A DNA stretch of 49,054 nt from Candidatus Moraniibacteriota bacterium. GTDB taxonomy: Bacteria > Patescibacteriota > Minisyncoccia > Moranbacterales > UBA2206. The position numbers and the translations under genes are program-made. Below, in pieces: positions 38,971-47,026 of this stretch; within the stretch, counting starts at the first letter, position 1; each line of letters opens with the position of its first letter. The stretch lies in the NCBI GenBank assembly GCA_030679995.1, contig JAUXSK010000022.1, positions 1-49,054 of the forward strand, given 5' to 3'. The notes under the pieces were generated by a model, which saw only the letters and a list, made by a program, of their open reading frames with translations, did not search any database and had not been told where the DNA came from.

Positions 38971-41601
38971 ATGGGAATTTTCAGTAAACTGTTCGGTTCG
39001 AACCAAAGGGAAATCGCGAAGCTGATGCCAATCGTGGAAAAAATCAATTCCTTGGAAGCGGATATCCGCCGCCTGTCGGATGAGGAATTGCGGGCCAAGA
39101 CGCAGGAATTTCGGGATAGGATTGCTAAAGGCGAAACCCTGGATGGACTTTTGCCGGAAGCTTTCGCGGTAGTGCGCGAAGCGGCTGACCGTGTCAACGG
39201 CACGCGGCCGTTCGATGTGCAGCTTATCGGTGGCATCGTCCTGCATCAGGGCAAAATCGCGGAAATGAAAACAGGGGAAGGAAAAACTTTGACATCCACG
39301 TTGCCGATCTATTTGAACGCGCTGACCGGCAAGGGTGTGCATGTCATCACCGTCAATGATTATCTGGCCAGGCGCGACTGTAATTGGATGGGTTCAATTT
39401 TCCATTTTCTGGGGATCTCTACGGCCTGTATTATCCATGACGCTTCGTATATTTACGAACCGAAAATTATGGATACGGATGAGGTGAGCGTGGAAATGGA
39501 GAATCTTAAATTGGTGGGTCGTCGGGACGCCTATGGTGCCGACATTACCTATGGGACGAACAATGAATTCGGTTTTGATTATTTGCGCGACAATATGGTG
39601 CAATCTTTGGCCCAGATGGCGCAGCGGAAATTGAATTATGCTATCGTGGACGAAGTCGATTCGATCCTGATCGACGAGGCCCGCACCCCGCTCATCATTT
39701 CGGCGCCGGATACGGAATCGACCAAGATGTACCAGCAATTCGCGCAAATCGTGCCGAAGTTGAAAAAAGATGAAGATTATGAACTGGATGAGAAAATGAA
39801 AGCGGTGATTATCACGGATGCTGGGATTTCCAAGGTCGAGCAGATGCTGGGATTGGGCAATCTGTATGAGACCGGCAAGATGAGTTATGTCCATCATTTG
39901 GAACAAGCCCTGAAAGCGCAGGTCATCTTCCAACGCGACCGTGACTATGTCGTGAAAGATGATGAAGTGATTATCGTGGATGATTTCACTGGCCGTTTGA
40001 TGCCGGGCCGGCGCTATAGCGAAGGCTTGCATCAGGCGATTGAAGCCAAGGAGAACGTGAAGGTGCAAAGGGAATCACGGACTTTGGCGACGATAACCTT
40101 CCAAAACTATTTCAGGATTTATGAAAAATTGGCCGGTATGACCGGAACCGCGCTGACTTCGGCGGAAGAATTTTTCAAAGTGTATAATGTGGACGTGTTG
40201 GAAATCCCGACCAATCGCGTGATGCAAAGAAAAGATTTGGCGGATGTGATTTATAAAACTGAGAAGGGTAAATTCGACGCTATTATGGAAAAAATCAAAG
40301 AAGTGAACAAAGCCGGACAGCCGGTCTTGGTGGGCACGATTGCGATTGAGAAGTCCGAATATCTGAGCGCGCTTTTGCAAAGGAACGGCGTGCCGCACGA
40401 AGTCTTGAATGCTAAGAATCACGAACGCGAAGCATCCATCGTCGCCAAAGCCGGGCATAAAGGCGCCGTAACGATTGCGACTAATATGGCTGGACGCGGA
40501 ACGGATATCAAATTGGGTTCGGGGGTGAAGGAAGTCGGCGGTCTGATGATCATCGGAACCGAAAGGCATGAAGCGCGGCGTATCGACAACCAGTTGCGCG
40601 GCCGGGCTGGACGGCAGGGTGATCCGGGCGTTTCGCAATTTTATGTTTCCCTGGAAGATGAATTGATGCGCCGTTTCGGCGGTGACAAATTGAAGAATAT
40701 GATGGACCGCTTAGGATTGCCGGAAGACCAACCGATTCAAAATGTCATTATTTCCAAGTCGATTGAAAATGCGCAATCGAAAATCGAAGGCTTCAATTTT
40801 GATATCCGCAAACACGTCTTGGATTACGACGACGTGATGAATAAGCAACGCGAAGTGATCTATAAGAAGCGCCAGGAAATCCTAGAAATGAAAGATACGA
40901 AAACTGAGATGCTGACCTATATCGGCGAGGAAATCGAAAGGATGGTTTCTTTTAATTGCATCGGCGAAGAAGGCGAGTGGAATATCCAGGAAATCAATGA
41001 TGCTTTCCGGGGGGTAGTTTTCGTAAATGGTGATTTTACGATCAGACTGGAAGAAATCAGAGGTGATAGTCGGCATAATTCGGCTGAAAAAATCAGCAGT
41101 ATGGTGGAATTTTTATTCGGTGTCGCTAAGGAGGTCTATAATAAGAAGGAGAGTGAAATCGGGGAGGGACAGATGCGGGCTATCGAAAAGGCGGTCATTT
41201 TGCAAACGACTGATATGTCTTGGATGAACCATCTGGATGAAATTGATTATTTGCGCGAAGGCATCGGCCTGCGCGGTTACGGCCAGCGCGATCCGCTGAT
41301 CGAATACAAACGCGAGGCTTTCGCGATGTTTACGCAATTGATAGAGAGCGTGCGTTCAAATATCGTCAATACGATTTTCCGGGTGAGCGCGACTTCCTCC
41401 CAAAAAGAAGTCCCGCAGGAAAAATTGAATTTCAGCGGTGCCAGCGATGAAGTCGAGCAATTCGGGGCGGCGAAATCAGGCGAGTCGGACGAAAAAAAAC
41501 AGCCTAAGCAATCGACTATTATAAATAAAGACAAGGCTGGTCGCAATGATCCTTGCCCGTGCGGTTCGGGTAAAAAGTATAAGCGCTGTTGTGGCGCTTG
41601 A
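38971..41601 (+). CDS. secA: SecA, protein translocase ATPase
   Basis: SecA drives preproteins through SecYEG with ATP. From the ATG at 38971 it is 876 aa: MGIFSKLFGSNQREIAKLMP, the nucleotide site MKTGEGKTLTSTLPIYLNAL, the DEAD-like VDEVDSILIDEARTPLIIS, GRLMPGRRYSEGLHQAIEAKE, the second ATPase domain with TNMAGRGTDIKLG and QLRGRAGRQGDPG. It ends in the zinc-binding SEC-C tail RNDPCPCGSGKKYKRCCG. The frame extends to a TTG at 38935, inside the leader hairpin, so the ATG is preferred. Confidence 0.97.
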   Translation: MGIFSKLFGSNQREIAKLMPIVEKINSLEADIRRLSDEELRAKTQEFRDRIAKGETLDGLLPEAFAVVREAADRVNGTRPFDVQLIGGIVLHQGKIAEMKTGEGKTLTSTLPIYLNALTGKGVHVITVNDYLARRDCNWMGSIFHFLGISTACIIHDASYIYEPKIMDTDEVSVEMENLKLVGRRDAYGADITYGTNNEFGFDYLRDNMVQSLAQMAQRKLNYAIVDEVDSILIDEARTPLIISAPDTESTKMYQQFAQIVPKLKKDEDYELDEKMKAVIITDAGISKVEQMLGLGNLYETGKMSYVHHLEQALKAQVIFQRDRDYVVKDDEVIIVDDFTGRLMPGRRYSEGLHQAIEAKENVKVQRESRTLATITFQNYFRIYEKLAGMTGTALTSAEEFFKVYNVDVLEIPTNRVMQRKDLADVIYKTEKGKFDAIMEKIKEVNKAGQPVLVGTIAIEKSEYLSALLQRNGVPHEVLNAKNHEREASIVAKAGHKGAVTIATNMAGRGTDIKLGSGVKEVGGLMIIGTERHEARRIDNQLRGRAGRQGDPGVSQFYVSLEDELMRRFGGDKLKNMMDRLGLPEDQPIQNVIISKSIENAQSKIEGFNFDIRKHVLDYDDVMNKQREVIYKKRQEILEMKDTKTEMLTYIGEEIERMVSFNCIGEEGEWNIQEINDAFRGVVFVNGDFTIRLEEIRGDSRHNSAEKISSMVEFLFGVAKEVYNKKESEIGEGQMRAIEKAVILQTTDMSWMNHLDEIDYLREGIGLRGYGQRDPLIEYKREAFAMFTQLIESVRSNIVNTIFRVSATSSQKEVPQEKLNFSGASDEVEQFGAAKSGESDEKKQPKQSTIINKDKAGRNDPCPCGSGKKYKRCCGA

Positions 41602-41709
41602 AATTCCGTCACTCGTCCCAAAAGAAAGTAAACTTTTTCTTGTGGACTCGCTAGGAATTATAAGAAGTGTTGTGGGAAGTAAGAATATTAAGGAGGATAT
41701 CAAAGACTG

Positions 41710-42168
41710 ATGAGGACTACAACTACGCTGTGTACCATATATAGGCATCCGGACATCCTTTTGGGTATGAAAAAAAGAGGATTTGGCGCGGGCCGCTGGA
41801 ACGGTTTCGGGGGTAAGTCGCATCCGGGAGAATCGATTGAAGATGCGGCCATCCGGGAAGTCCGGGAAGAGTGCGGCCTTAGAGCGGATCGGATTGAAAA
41901 AGTCGGTTTGATTGAATTTACCTTTGAAAAAACCGGAGACATCCAGGAAGTCCATCTGTTCTTATGCGAAGATTTTGCGGGTGAACCTGTGGAAACGGAA
42001 GAAATGGAACCACGGTGGTTTCCGATCGCGGAACTTCCCTATGCCGATATGTGGCCGGATGATAAATTTTGGATGCCGCTCTTGATCGGTGGAAAAAAAT
42101 TTGCGGGAAAATTCATCTTCGGGGAAGATGGCCGGATAAAAAACCATACTTTGGAAATCATTGATTAA
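41710..42168 (+). CDS. MTH1-like 8-oxo-dGTP diphosphatase (Nudix)
   Basis: This 152-residue Nudix enzyme carries LLGMKKRGFGAGRWNGFGGK (17-36), a string I recall as identical in human MTH1/NUDT1. It has the Nudix box PGESIEDAAIREVREECG, and MWPDDKFWMPLL, containing the Trp and twin Asp (W115, D117, D118) that with Asn31 bind the oxidised base in MTH1. The predicted job is to hydrolyse 8-oxo-dGTP and related oxidised purine nucleotides. AAGGAGG at about 41690 is a strong but distant Shine-Dalgarno site. Another Nudix gene begins 5 bp downstream. Confidence 0.88.
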   Translation: MRTTTTLCTIYRHPDILLGMKKRGFGAGRWNGFGGKSHPGESIEDAAIREVREECGLRADRIEKVGLIEFTFEKTGDIQEVHLFLCEDFAGEPVETEEMEPRWFPIAELPYADMWPDDKFWMPLLIGGKKFAGKFIFGEDGRIKNHTLEIID

Positions 42169-42173
42169 ATATA

Positions 42174-42638
42174 ATGGGTATATCATTTGAAAAATCAGTC
42201 GGAGCGGTCGTTTTCCGCAAGAAGGAGACTGGCGGAAAAGAATTTCTGCTTCTGCACTATCCGTCCGGCCACTGGGATTTTCCCAAAGGACATATTGAAA
42301 GCGGTGAAACCGAAGAGGGGACTTTGCGGCGTGAAGTCGAAGAGGAGACCGGCCTCAAAGATTTAAAGCTATTGCCGGGCCACCGGGATAGTATGTGGTA
42401 TTTTTATCGTGCGAAAGGCAATGAGAGACGGGAACGTGAAAAGGATAAACGCGGCATCAATGTTTTCAAACGGGTCGTCTATTATGCGGCTGAAACCGAA
42501 GAAAGGAAAATTGGGCTTTCCTACGAGCATATCGGATCCGTATGGTTGGATTATGAAGCGGCGCTGGCCAGGCTGACTTTCCCAAGCGGCAAGAAAATCC
42601 TTCAAAAAACCCATGGTTTTCTAGACAAAATCCACTGA
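42174..42638 (+). CDS. Nudix hydrolase, Ap4A hydrolase-like (NUDT2-type)
   Basis: The 154-residue protein has SVGAVVFRKKETGGKEFLLL, then HWDFPKGHIESGETEEGTLR and REVEEETGL, a complete Nudix box with the WDFPKGH signature of asymmetric diadenosine tetraphosphatases. The late KKILQKTHGFL is also typical of that group. It would remove Ap4A, an alarmone made by aminoacyl-tRNA synthetases under stress. It lies 5 bp after the MTH1-like gene, so the two Nudix enzymes form a two-gene unit. Confidence 0.85.
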   Translation: MGISFEKSVGAVVFRKKETGGKEFLLLHYPSGHWDFPKGHIESGETEEGTLRREVEEETGLKDLKLLPGHRDSMWYFYRAKGNERREREKDKRGINVFKRVVYYAAETEERKIGLSYEHIGSVWLDYEAALARLTFPSGKKILQKTHGFLDKIH

Positions 42639-42662
42639 TTCCCAACCCTGAGTCGACCTTGG

Positions 42663-42691
42663 TTGCGCAGTCTTTTGGGATATTGTAAAAT
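42663..42691 (+). promoter_or_regulatory. Promoter of secDF
   Basis: TTGCGC (42663-42668), 17 bp, TAAAAT (42686-42691). The leader to the secD ATG is about 75 nt. Confidence 0.5.
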
Positions 42692-42773
42692 GGACTCAGT
42701 ATGTTTTACGGTGGGGCTTCGCTCATCGCCAAAGTTTTAATTAAATAAAATCGAAGTTTTAGCGCTATTTCCT

Positions 42774-44477
42774 ATGACATTCCGACAAAAAATTTCTGTA
42801 AAGTTCGCTTCAGTACTAATTTTAGCAATTGTGGCAGGGCTTATTTCTTACCCGGAAGCGGTTTCCAAAATCACGCCGCTCTATGACACCCTGAACAAGC
42901 TGAAAATAAACCTAGGTCTTGATTTGCAAGGCGGTATCCATCTTGAATATAAACCGGACTTAAGTAAAATCGATTCGTCCAAGGTCGATGAATCGATGCA
43001 GGCCGTGCAAGATGTGATTGAAAGGAGGGTCAATGCTTTCGGCGTGGCTGAGCCGACGATCTATACGACGAAATCCGGTACCGAGCGCAGATTGATTGTG
43101 GAATTGGCCGGGGTGAAGGATATCAATCAGGCTAAGAATCTGATCAAGGAGACGCCATTTTTGGAATTCAAAGCCGAGGGTCCAGCGGACACTTCAAAAG
43201 ACATTCCTCAGGAAATGCTGGATACGCTGAATAAACAGGCTAAACAGAAAGCGGAAGATTTGTTGAAGAAAGCCCTGGCTGGTGAGGATTTCGCGCAACT
43301 GGCCAAGGATAATAGTGAGGATCCCGGCAGTAAGGATGATGGCGGAGATTTGGATTTCGCGAAGAAGAATACTTTCGTACCGGAGTTTGACAAGGTGCTT
43401 TTTGAAGGCGGATTGAAAGACGGCGAGGTATATGGCCAGCTTATTGAGACGCAGTTCGGCTGGCACATTATCAAAAAAATCGAACAAAGGGGGGAAGAGG
43501 ATGGTTTGGAAATCCATTCGGCGCATATCCTGATCGCTAAAAAAGCTAATCCGGCGCCTAAAGTCAATTATGTGGCTACCGGGCTCACGGGCAAAAATTT
43601 GAAGAACGCGACAGTTGATTTTAATAGCCAGGGCCTTTCAGAACCTCAGGTAGCGCTGAAATTCGATGACGAAGGTACTAGATTGTTCGCCGAATTGACC
43701 AAAGGTAATATTGGTAAGAGCATCGCGATTTATTTGGATGGACAGATAATTAGCGCGCCGACCGTGCAGGCGGAAATAACCAATGGAGAAGCGGTGATTA
43801 CCGGAAATTTTTCAGTTGAAGAGGCGAAAAGTTTGGTAAAAAGATTAAATGAGGGCGCTTTGCCAGTGCCGATCAATCTGATTAGTCAGGAGAGTGTGGA
43901 CGCATCTCTCGGAGGAGAATCATTAGCGACGAGTTTGAAAGCGGGTTATATCGGTCTTGGCTTAGTGGTGATATTTATGCTTTTGTATTACAGATTTTTG
44001 GGATTAATCGCTTCTTTCGCGCTATTGGTTTATACCGGGCTGATGGTTTCTATCTTTAAATTGTCGGGACTGACGCCGTGGCAGATCACTTTGACTTTGC
44101 CGGGCATCGCCGGTTTTATCTTGTCGGTCGGAATGGCGGTGGACGCCAATATTTTGATTTTTGAACGGACTAAGGAAGAAATCAGGAAGGGAAGGACTAT
44201 CCTAGGCGCATTGGATGAGGGATTCAAGCGGGCTTGGACGTCGATCCGCGATGGCAACGTTTCTTCTATCATCACGTCGCTCATTTTGATCGAACTCGGA
44301 ACCGGTTTCGTAAAAGGCTTCGCCGTAACCTTGATTGTAGGTGTCTTGCTTTCGATGTTCACGGCTGTCACGATTTCACGGACTTTACTGAAATTCATCT
44401 TGGGCGAGTGGGTCTCCAATAGGCTCTGGCTGGTCGGGGTGAAAAAGAGCGAGATCGCGGAAGTTAATAAAAAATAA
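42774..44477 (+). CDS. secD: SecD with an inserted, apparently permuted parvulin domain
   Basis: SecD assists protein export using the proton or sodium gradient. The 567-residue protein has a first membrane helix, LGLDLQGGIHLEY (48-60), then after TPFLEFKAE (127-135) an insertion to about 262, then SecD resumes at NYVATGLTGKNLKNATV. Five C-terminal membrane helices include GMAVDANILIFERTKEE. The insert looks like PpiC/parvulin: EDFAQLAKDNSEDPGSKDDGGDL (partly quoted), FVPEFDKVLFEG, and TQFGWHIIKKIE. The strand that normally opens a parvulin, ASHILI, appears at the end as SAHILIAKK (249-257). It could act as a chaperone for exported proteins. Confidence 0.9.
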   Translation: MTFRQKISVKFASVLILAIVAGLISYPEAVSKITPLYDTLNKLKINLGLDLQGGIHLEYKPDLSKIDSSKVDESMQAVQDVIERRVNAFGVAEPTIYTTKSGTERRLIVELAGVKDINQAKNLIKETPFLEFKAEGPADTSKDIPQEMLDTLNKQAKQKAEDLLKKALAGEDFAQLAKDNSEDPGSKDDGGDLDFAKKNTFVPEFDKVLFEGGLKDGEVYGQLIETQFGWHIIKKIEQRGEEDGLEIHSAHILIAKKANPAPKVNYVATGLTGKNLKNATVDFNSQGLSEPQVALKFDDEGTRLFAELTKGNIGKSIAIYLDGQIISAPTVQAEITNGEAVITGNFSVEEAKSLVKRLNEGALPVPINLISQESVDASLGGESLATSLKAGYIGLGLVVIFMLLYYRFLGLIASFALLVYTGLMVSIFKLSGLTPWQITLTLPGIAGFILSVGMAVDANILIFERTKEEIRKGRTILGALDEGFKRAWTSIRDGNVSSIITSLILIELGTGFVKGFAVTLIVGVLLSMFTAVTISRTLLKFILGEWVSNRLWLVGVKKSEIAEVNKK

Positions 44478-44487
44478 TATACCGAAA

Positions 44488-45384
44488 ATGTATAATATCA
44501 TTTCAAAAACCAAATATGCCTATGCCGTTTCTATCGCGCTGACCATCCTGAGCGTGCTAAGCATCTTTGTCTGGGGGCTGAAATTCGGCATTGATTTTAC
44601 GGGCGGAACGGTGATGGAAATCAGATTTTCCCAAAACTTGCCGACGAACCAGGAAGTCGTGGAAATTTTAGGCGGATTGGACCTCAATAGCTTGACTGTC
44701 CAGGGCAAAGGGGGTAATTCTTTGCTGGTCAGTTATGCCTCGGTCGATGACAGCGTCAATCAGGAGGTGTGGAAAAAAATCAGCGGGAAGTATCCGGAAG
44801 CGACCCAGTCCAAGGTCGATTATCGTGATTCTTCGGTTTCGTCCGAGTTGAAGAAAAATTCCCTCTGGGCGCTTTTTTGGGCGGCGGTCGGCATAATGGC
44901 CTTCATCGCTTTCGCTTTCCGTAAAGTTTCCCGTCCAGTCGAATCTTGGAAGTATGGTGCTGGAGCGGTCATCGCGCTTATCCACGACGTTTTGATTACG
45001 GTCGGCGCATTTGCGATCCTTGGCCATTTCAAAGGGATCGAGGTCGGCGTGCCTTTCATCGCGGCCTTGCTGACCATCCTCGGTTTTTCCGTGCATGACA
45101 CGATCGTGGTTTATGACCGGACCCGTGAAAACCTTCTGAAAGGTTCGGGCAAGGAAGCTTTTCCGGAAGTAGTTAATCGCAGTCTGAACGAAACCTTGGT
45201 GCGCTCGATCAACACTTCGATGACGGTAATCATTACCTTGCTGGCGATTTATATCTTTGGAGGGGAATCGATTAAAAATTTTTCATTGGCGCTTTTAATC
45301 GGCGTATCGTTCGGAACCTACTCCTCGATTTTTATCGCGTCCGCCCTATTAGTTACCAGCTACAAATTGCAAGCCAAAAATTAA
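44488..45384 (+). CDS. secF: SecF, protein export membrane protein
   Basis: SecF forms the SecDF complex with SecD. The 298-residue protein has LKFGIDFTGGTVMEIRF (26-42), a small exported domain, and a C-terminal bundle of five helices with FSVHDTIVVYDRTREN and NRSLNETLVRSINTSMTV, the SecF signatures. Unlike SecD it carries no insertion. It begins 10 bp after secD in the same operon. Confidence 0.96.
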   Translation: MYNIISKTKYAYAVSIALTILSVLSIFVWGLKFGIDFTGGTVMEIRFSQNLPTNQEVVEILGGLDLNSLTVQGKGGNSLLVSYASVDDSVNQEVWKKISGKYPEATQSKVDYRDSSVSSELKKNSLWALFWAAVGIMAFIAFAFRKVSRPVESWKYGAGAVIALIHDVLITVGAFAILGHFKGIEVGVPFIAALLTILGFSVHDTIVVYDRTRENLLKGSGKEAFPEVVNRSLNETLVRSINTSMTVIITLLAIYIFGGESIKNFSLALLIGVSFGTYSSIFIASALLVTSYKLQAKN

Positions 45385-45406
45385 TTTTTTACTAAAAACT
45401 AAAAAG

Positions 45407-45673
45407 ATGTGGAATCCATTCAATAAAAAGAAAAAAAATCCGATAACCGGTGAAGTGGAGATCGAGGAAAGCGCGCCAAAAATGGGAATGTTGCAAAGTT
45501 TGGCGATGAAAAGACTGGCCAAGATGAGCCCGCAAGAGCGTAATAAGATGATGCAGGAGGCTCTGAAGCCGGAAAACCGCGGCAAGATAATGGATATGAT
45601 GAACGCAATGAAAGCTTCCGGCCAAGTGAATGACGCGCAAATCGAACAAGCTAAAAAGATGCTGGGGTTGTAA
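45407..45673 (+). CDS. Small basic helical protein downstream of secF, unknown
   Basis: The 88-residue protein is soluble and basic, starting MWNPFNKKKKNPITGEVE and continuing in Met-rich helices (MLQSLAMKRLAKMSPQERNKMMQEAL and IMDMMNAMKASGQVNDAQIEQA). The Met-rich amphipathic helices recall signal-sequence-binding segments only in composition. It follows secF by 22 bp with no terminator, so it is probably the third gene of the secDF operon. The usual partner YajC is a one-helix membrane protein and does not match. No family recognised. Confidence 0.6.
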   Translation: MWNPFNKKKKNPITGEVEIEESAPKMGMLQSLAMKRLAKMSPQERNKMMQEALKPENRGKIMDMMNAMKASGQVNDAQIEQAKKMLGL

Positions 45674-45786
45674 AACCGCAGCCTTTTTTATCGGCTATGC
45701 GGTGAGGAGTTTCCAATCAGTGTCGGATAAGTTCGCATATAAACGAGTTGTCGAAAATTGAGCTTTACCCTTGAGTATCAAAAAAT

Positions 45787-46113
45787 ATGTCCGCAAAAAT
45801 ATTATTTTGGGTTTTCGTACTTTTTGGAGCTGGTTTCGAAATTGTAGGGGATGTCTTCTTTAAAAAATGGACGGTTGAAAATAAACCGCTTTTGATGTGG
45901 GCTGGGTTTATCATATATTCCATTGGCACTTTGTTTTGGGCTTTTTCATTGAAATACGAAACATTATCAAAAGCTATCTCGATTTTCACAATTCTAAATT
46001 TGGTAATAGTGGCGCTGATTGGAATAATATTTTTTAAAGAAAACATCTCGGTCATCAGCAAGATTGGTATAGTTTTGGGCATAATAAGCATTGTGCTTAT
46101 AGAAAGAGGGTGA
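45787..46113 (+). CDS. Small multidrug resistance (SMR/EamA-like) transporter
   Basis: The 108-residue protein has four membrane helices in the SMR pattern. Helix 1 carries Glu in GAGFEIVGDVFFKKW, where EmrE has its proton/drug-binding Glu14. FAFSLKYETLSKAISIF-like sequence in helices 2-3 and ALIGIIFFKENISVISKIGI in helix 4 follow the family. SMR proteins work as dimers, exchanging protons for cationic drugs or small metabolites such as guanidinium. The substrate is not predictable. Confidence 0.85.
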   Translation: MSAKILFWVFVLFGAGFEIVGDVFFKKWTVENKPLLMWAGFIIYSIGTLFWAFSLKYETLSKAISIFTILNLVIVALIGIIFFKENISVISKIGIVLGIISIVLIERG

Positions 46114-46148
46114 AAACTCAACATCCGACAACATGGTATATCTGGCTC

Positions 46149-46191
46149 AAAAAATTGGCACATTTATATTTCAAAAGGAAAACCAATTTTT
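46149..46191 (+). terminator. Possible terminator after the SMR gene
   Basis: AAAAATTGG (46150-46158) pairs with CCAATTTTT (46183-46191), but the loop is 24 nt, so efficiency is doubtful. Confidence 0.4.
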
Positions 46192-46205
46192 CTTGACCCA
46201 AATTT

Positions 46206-46244
46206 TTGTTTCTTCTTTTCCTTTGTAATATAATAAGGAAAAGA
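46206..46244 (+). promoter_or_regulatory. Cupin promoter with palindrome around the -10 box
   Basis: TTGTTT (46206-46211), 17 bp, TATAAT (46229-46234). TCTTTTCCTT (46214-46223) and AAGGAAAAGA (46235-46244) are perfect 10-bp inverted repeats flanking the -10 box, so a dimeric regulator bound there would cover the promoter core. Confidence 0.6.
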
Positions 46245-46312
46245 AACAAAAACTTCAGATGATGCCGAAACGTTATACAAAATAATAATAAATTATTTAT
46301 CTAATAAATTCT

Positions 46313-46651
46313 ATGAAATTAGTTCACACAAAACAACTCCCCGAAGTGGGTGTAAGTCACAATAAAGATATAAAGAAAAAAGTTATTATTGAAAAAGGGT
46401 GCATCCCTAAGCTAGGGACGTTTGGCTTGGCCACATTCAAGCCTGGACAATCCGTTCCTGCGCACAAACACGATACGGCGTTTGAGGTATTTTACATATT
46501 AAGCGGAAAAGCCGAATTTATAGTCAATGACGAAAAAATTGAATTAACAGCTGGTGACTGTATTACCATTGAACCAGGGGAAAATCATCCACAAAGCAAT
46601 CCATACGACGAAGATGTAACTTGGTTATATTTTGTAATTACGACTGACTAA
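46313..46651 (+). CDS. Cupin-domain protein
   Basis: The 112-residue single cupin has motif 1 PAHKHDTAFEVFYILSGKAE (metal ligands His52 and His54, Glu58 or close) and motif 2 PGENHPQSNP with the third His. It is a small beta-barrel that binds a metal ion; activity could be isomerase, dioxygenase or simple ligand sensing. Base composition is more A/T-rich than most genes here. Its promoter has a striking palindrome (46214-46244), implying dedicated regulation. Confidence 0.85.
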   Translation: MKLVHTKQLPEVGVSHNKDIKKKVIIEKGCIPKLGTFGLATFKPGQSVPAHKHDTAFEVFYILSGKAEFIVNDEKIELTAGDCITIEPGENHPQSNPYDEDVTWLYFVITTD

Positions 46652-47026
46652 AAAAACGATAGAAAAAAATTATTATTACATCGCCCAAAAGCGCGTATCA
46701 GGTTTAGGAATTTTTCACGATTATATTTTATAAGGCAATAAAAATTACCTCTCCCAATTTTTTCCGCTATCGCTGCACAAAAACTGTGGAACGAATAATA
46801 ATACTTATATGCAATGGATACTAGCGCATTTTGCTGAAATCGGCGCAATGCTACCATGGAATGCCTTTGGAAAAAACGCAAAATAAAAATTAGCGCTATG
46901 GCTAGGACACGCGCTGGGATTATGGAGGATAACGGACGACTGAGCCGTTCCGGATCGCACTAACGGATTTTTAAGTTTGGTGTTATAATAAAAGCATAAG
47001 CGTCCTATTTTTTGCTAACATTGGAA
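46652..47026. other. 375-bp region without a supported gene
   Basis: A 77-codon minus-strand frame (46648-46881) lacks any family pattern or Shine-Dalgarno site. The rest holds a small AACGG/CCGTT hairpin at about 46931-46949 and the promoter at 46981. I see no RNA gene. Confidence 0.5.
46981..46989 (+). promoter_or_regulatory. Extended -10 promoter of the RCC1-repeat gene
   Basis: TGTTATAAT, a perfect extended -10, 37 bp upstream of the ATG at 47027. Confidence 0.55.

Noticed and set aside
46648-46881. Minus-strand 77-codon frame
   Set aside because: Composition is erratic, no upstream signals, and it begins next to the cupin stop; likely chance.
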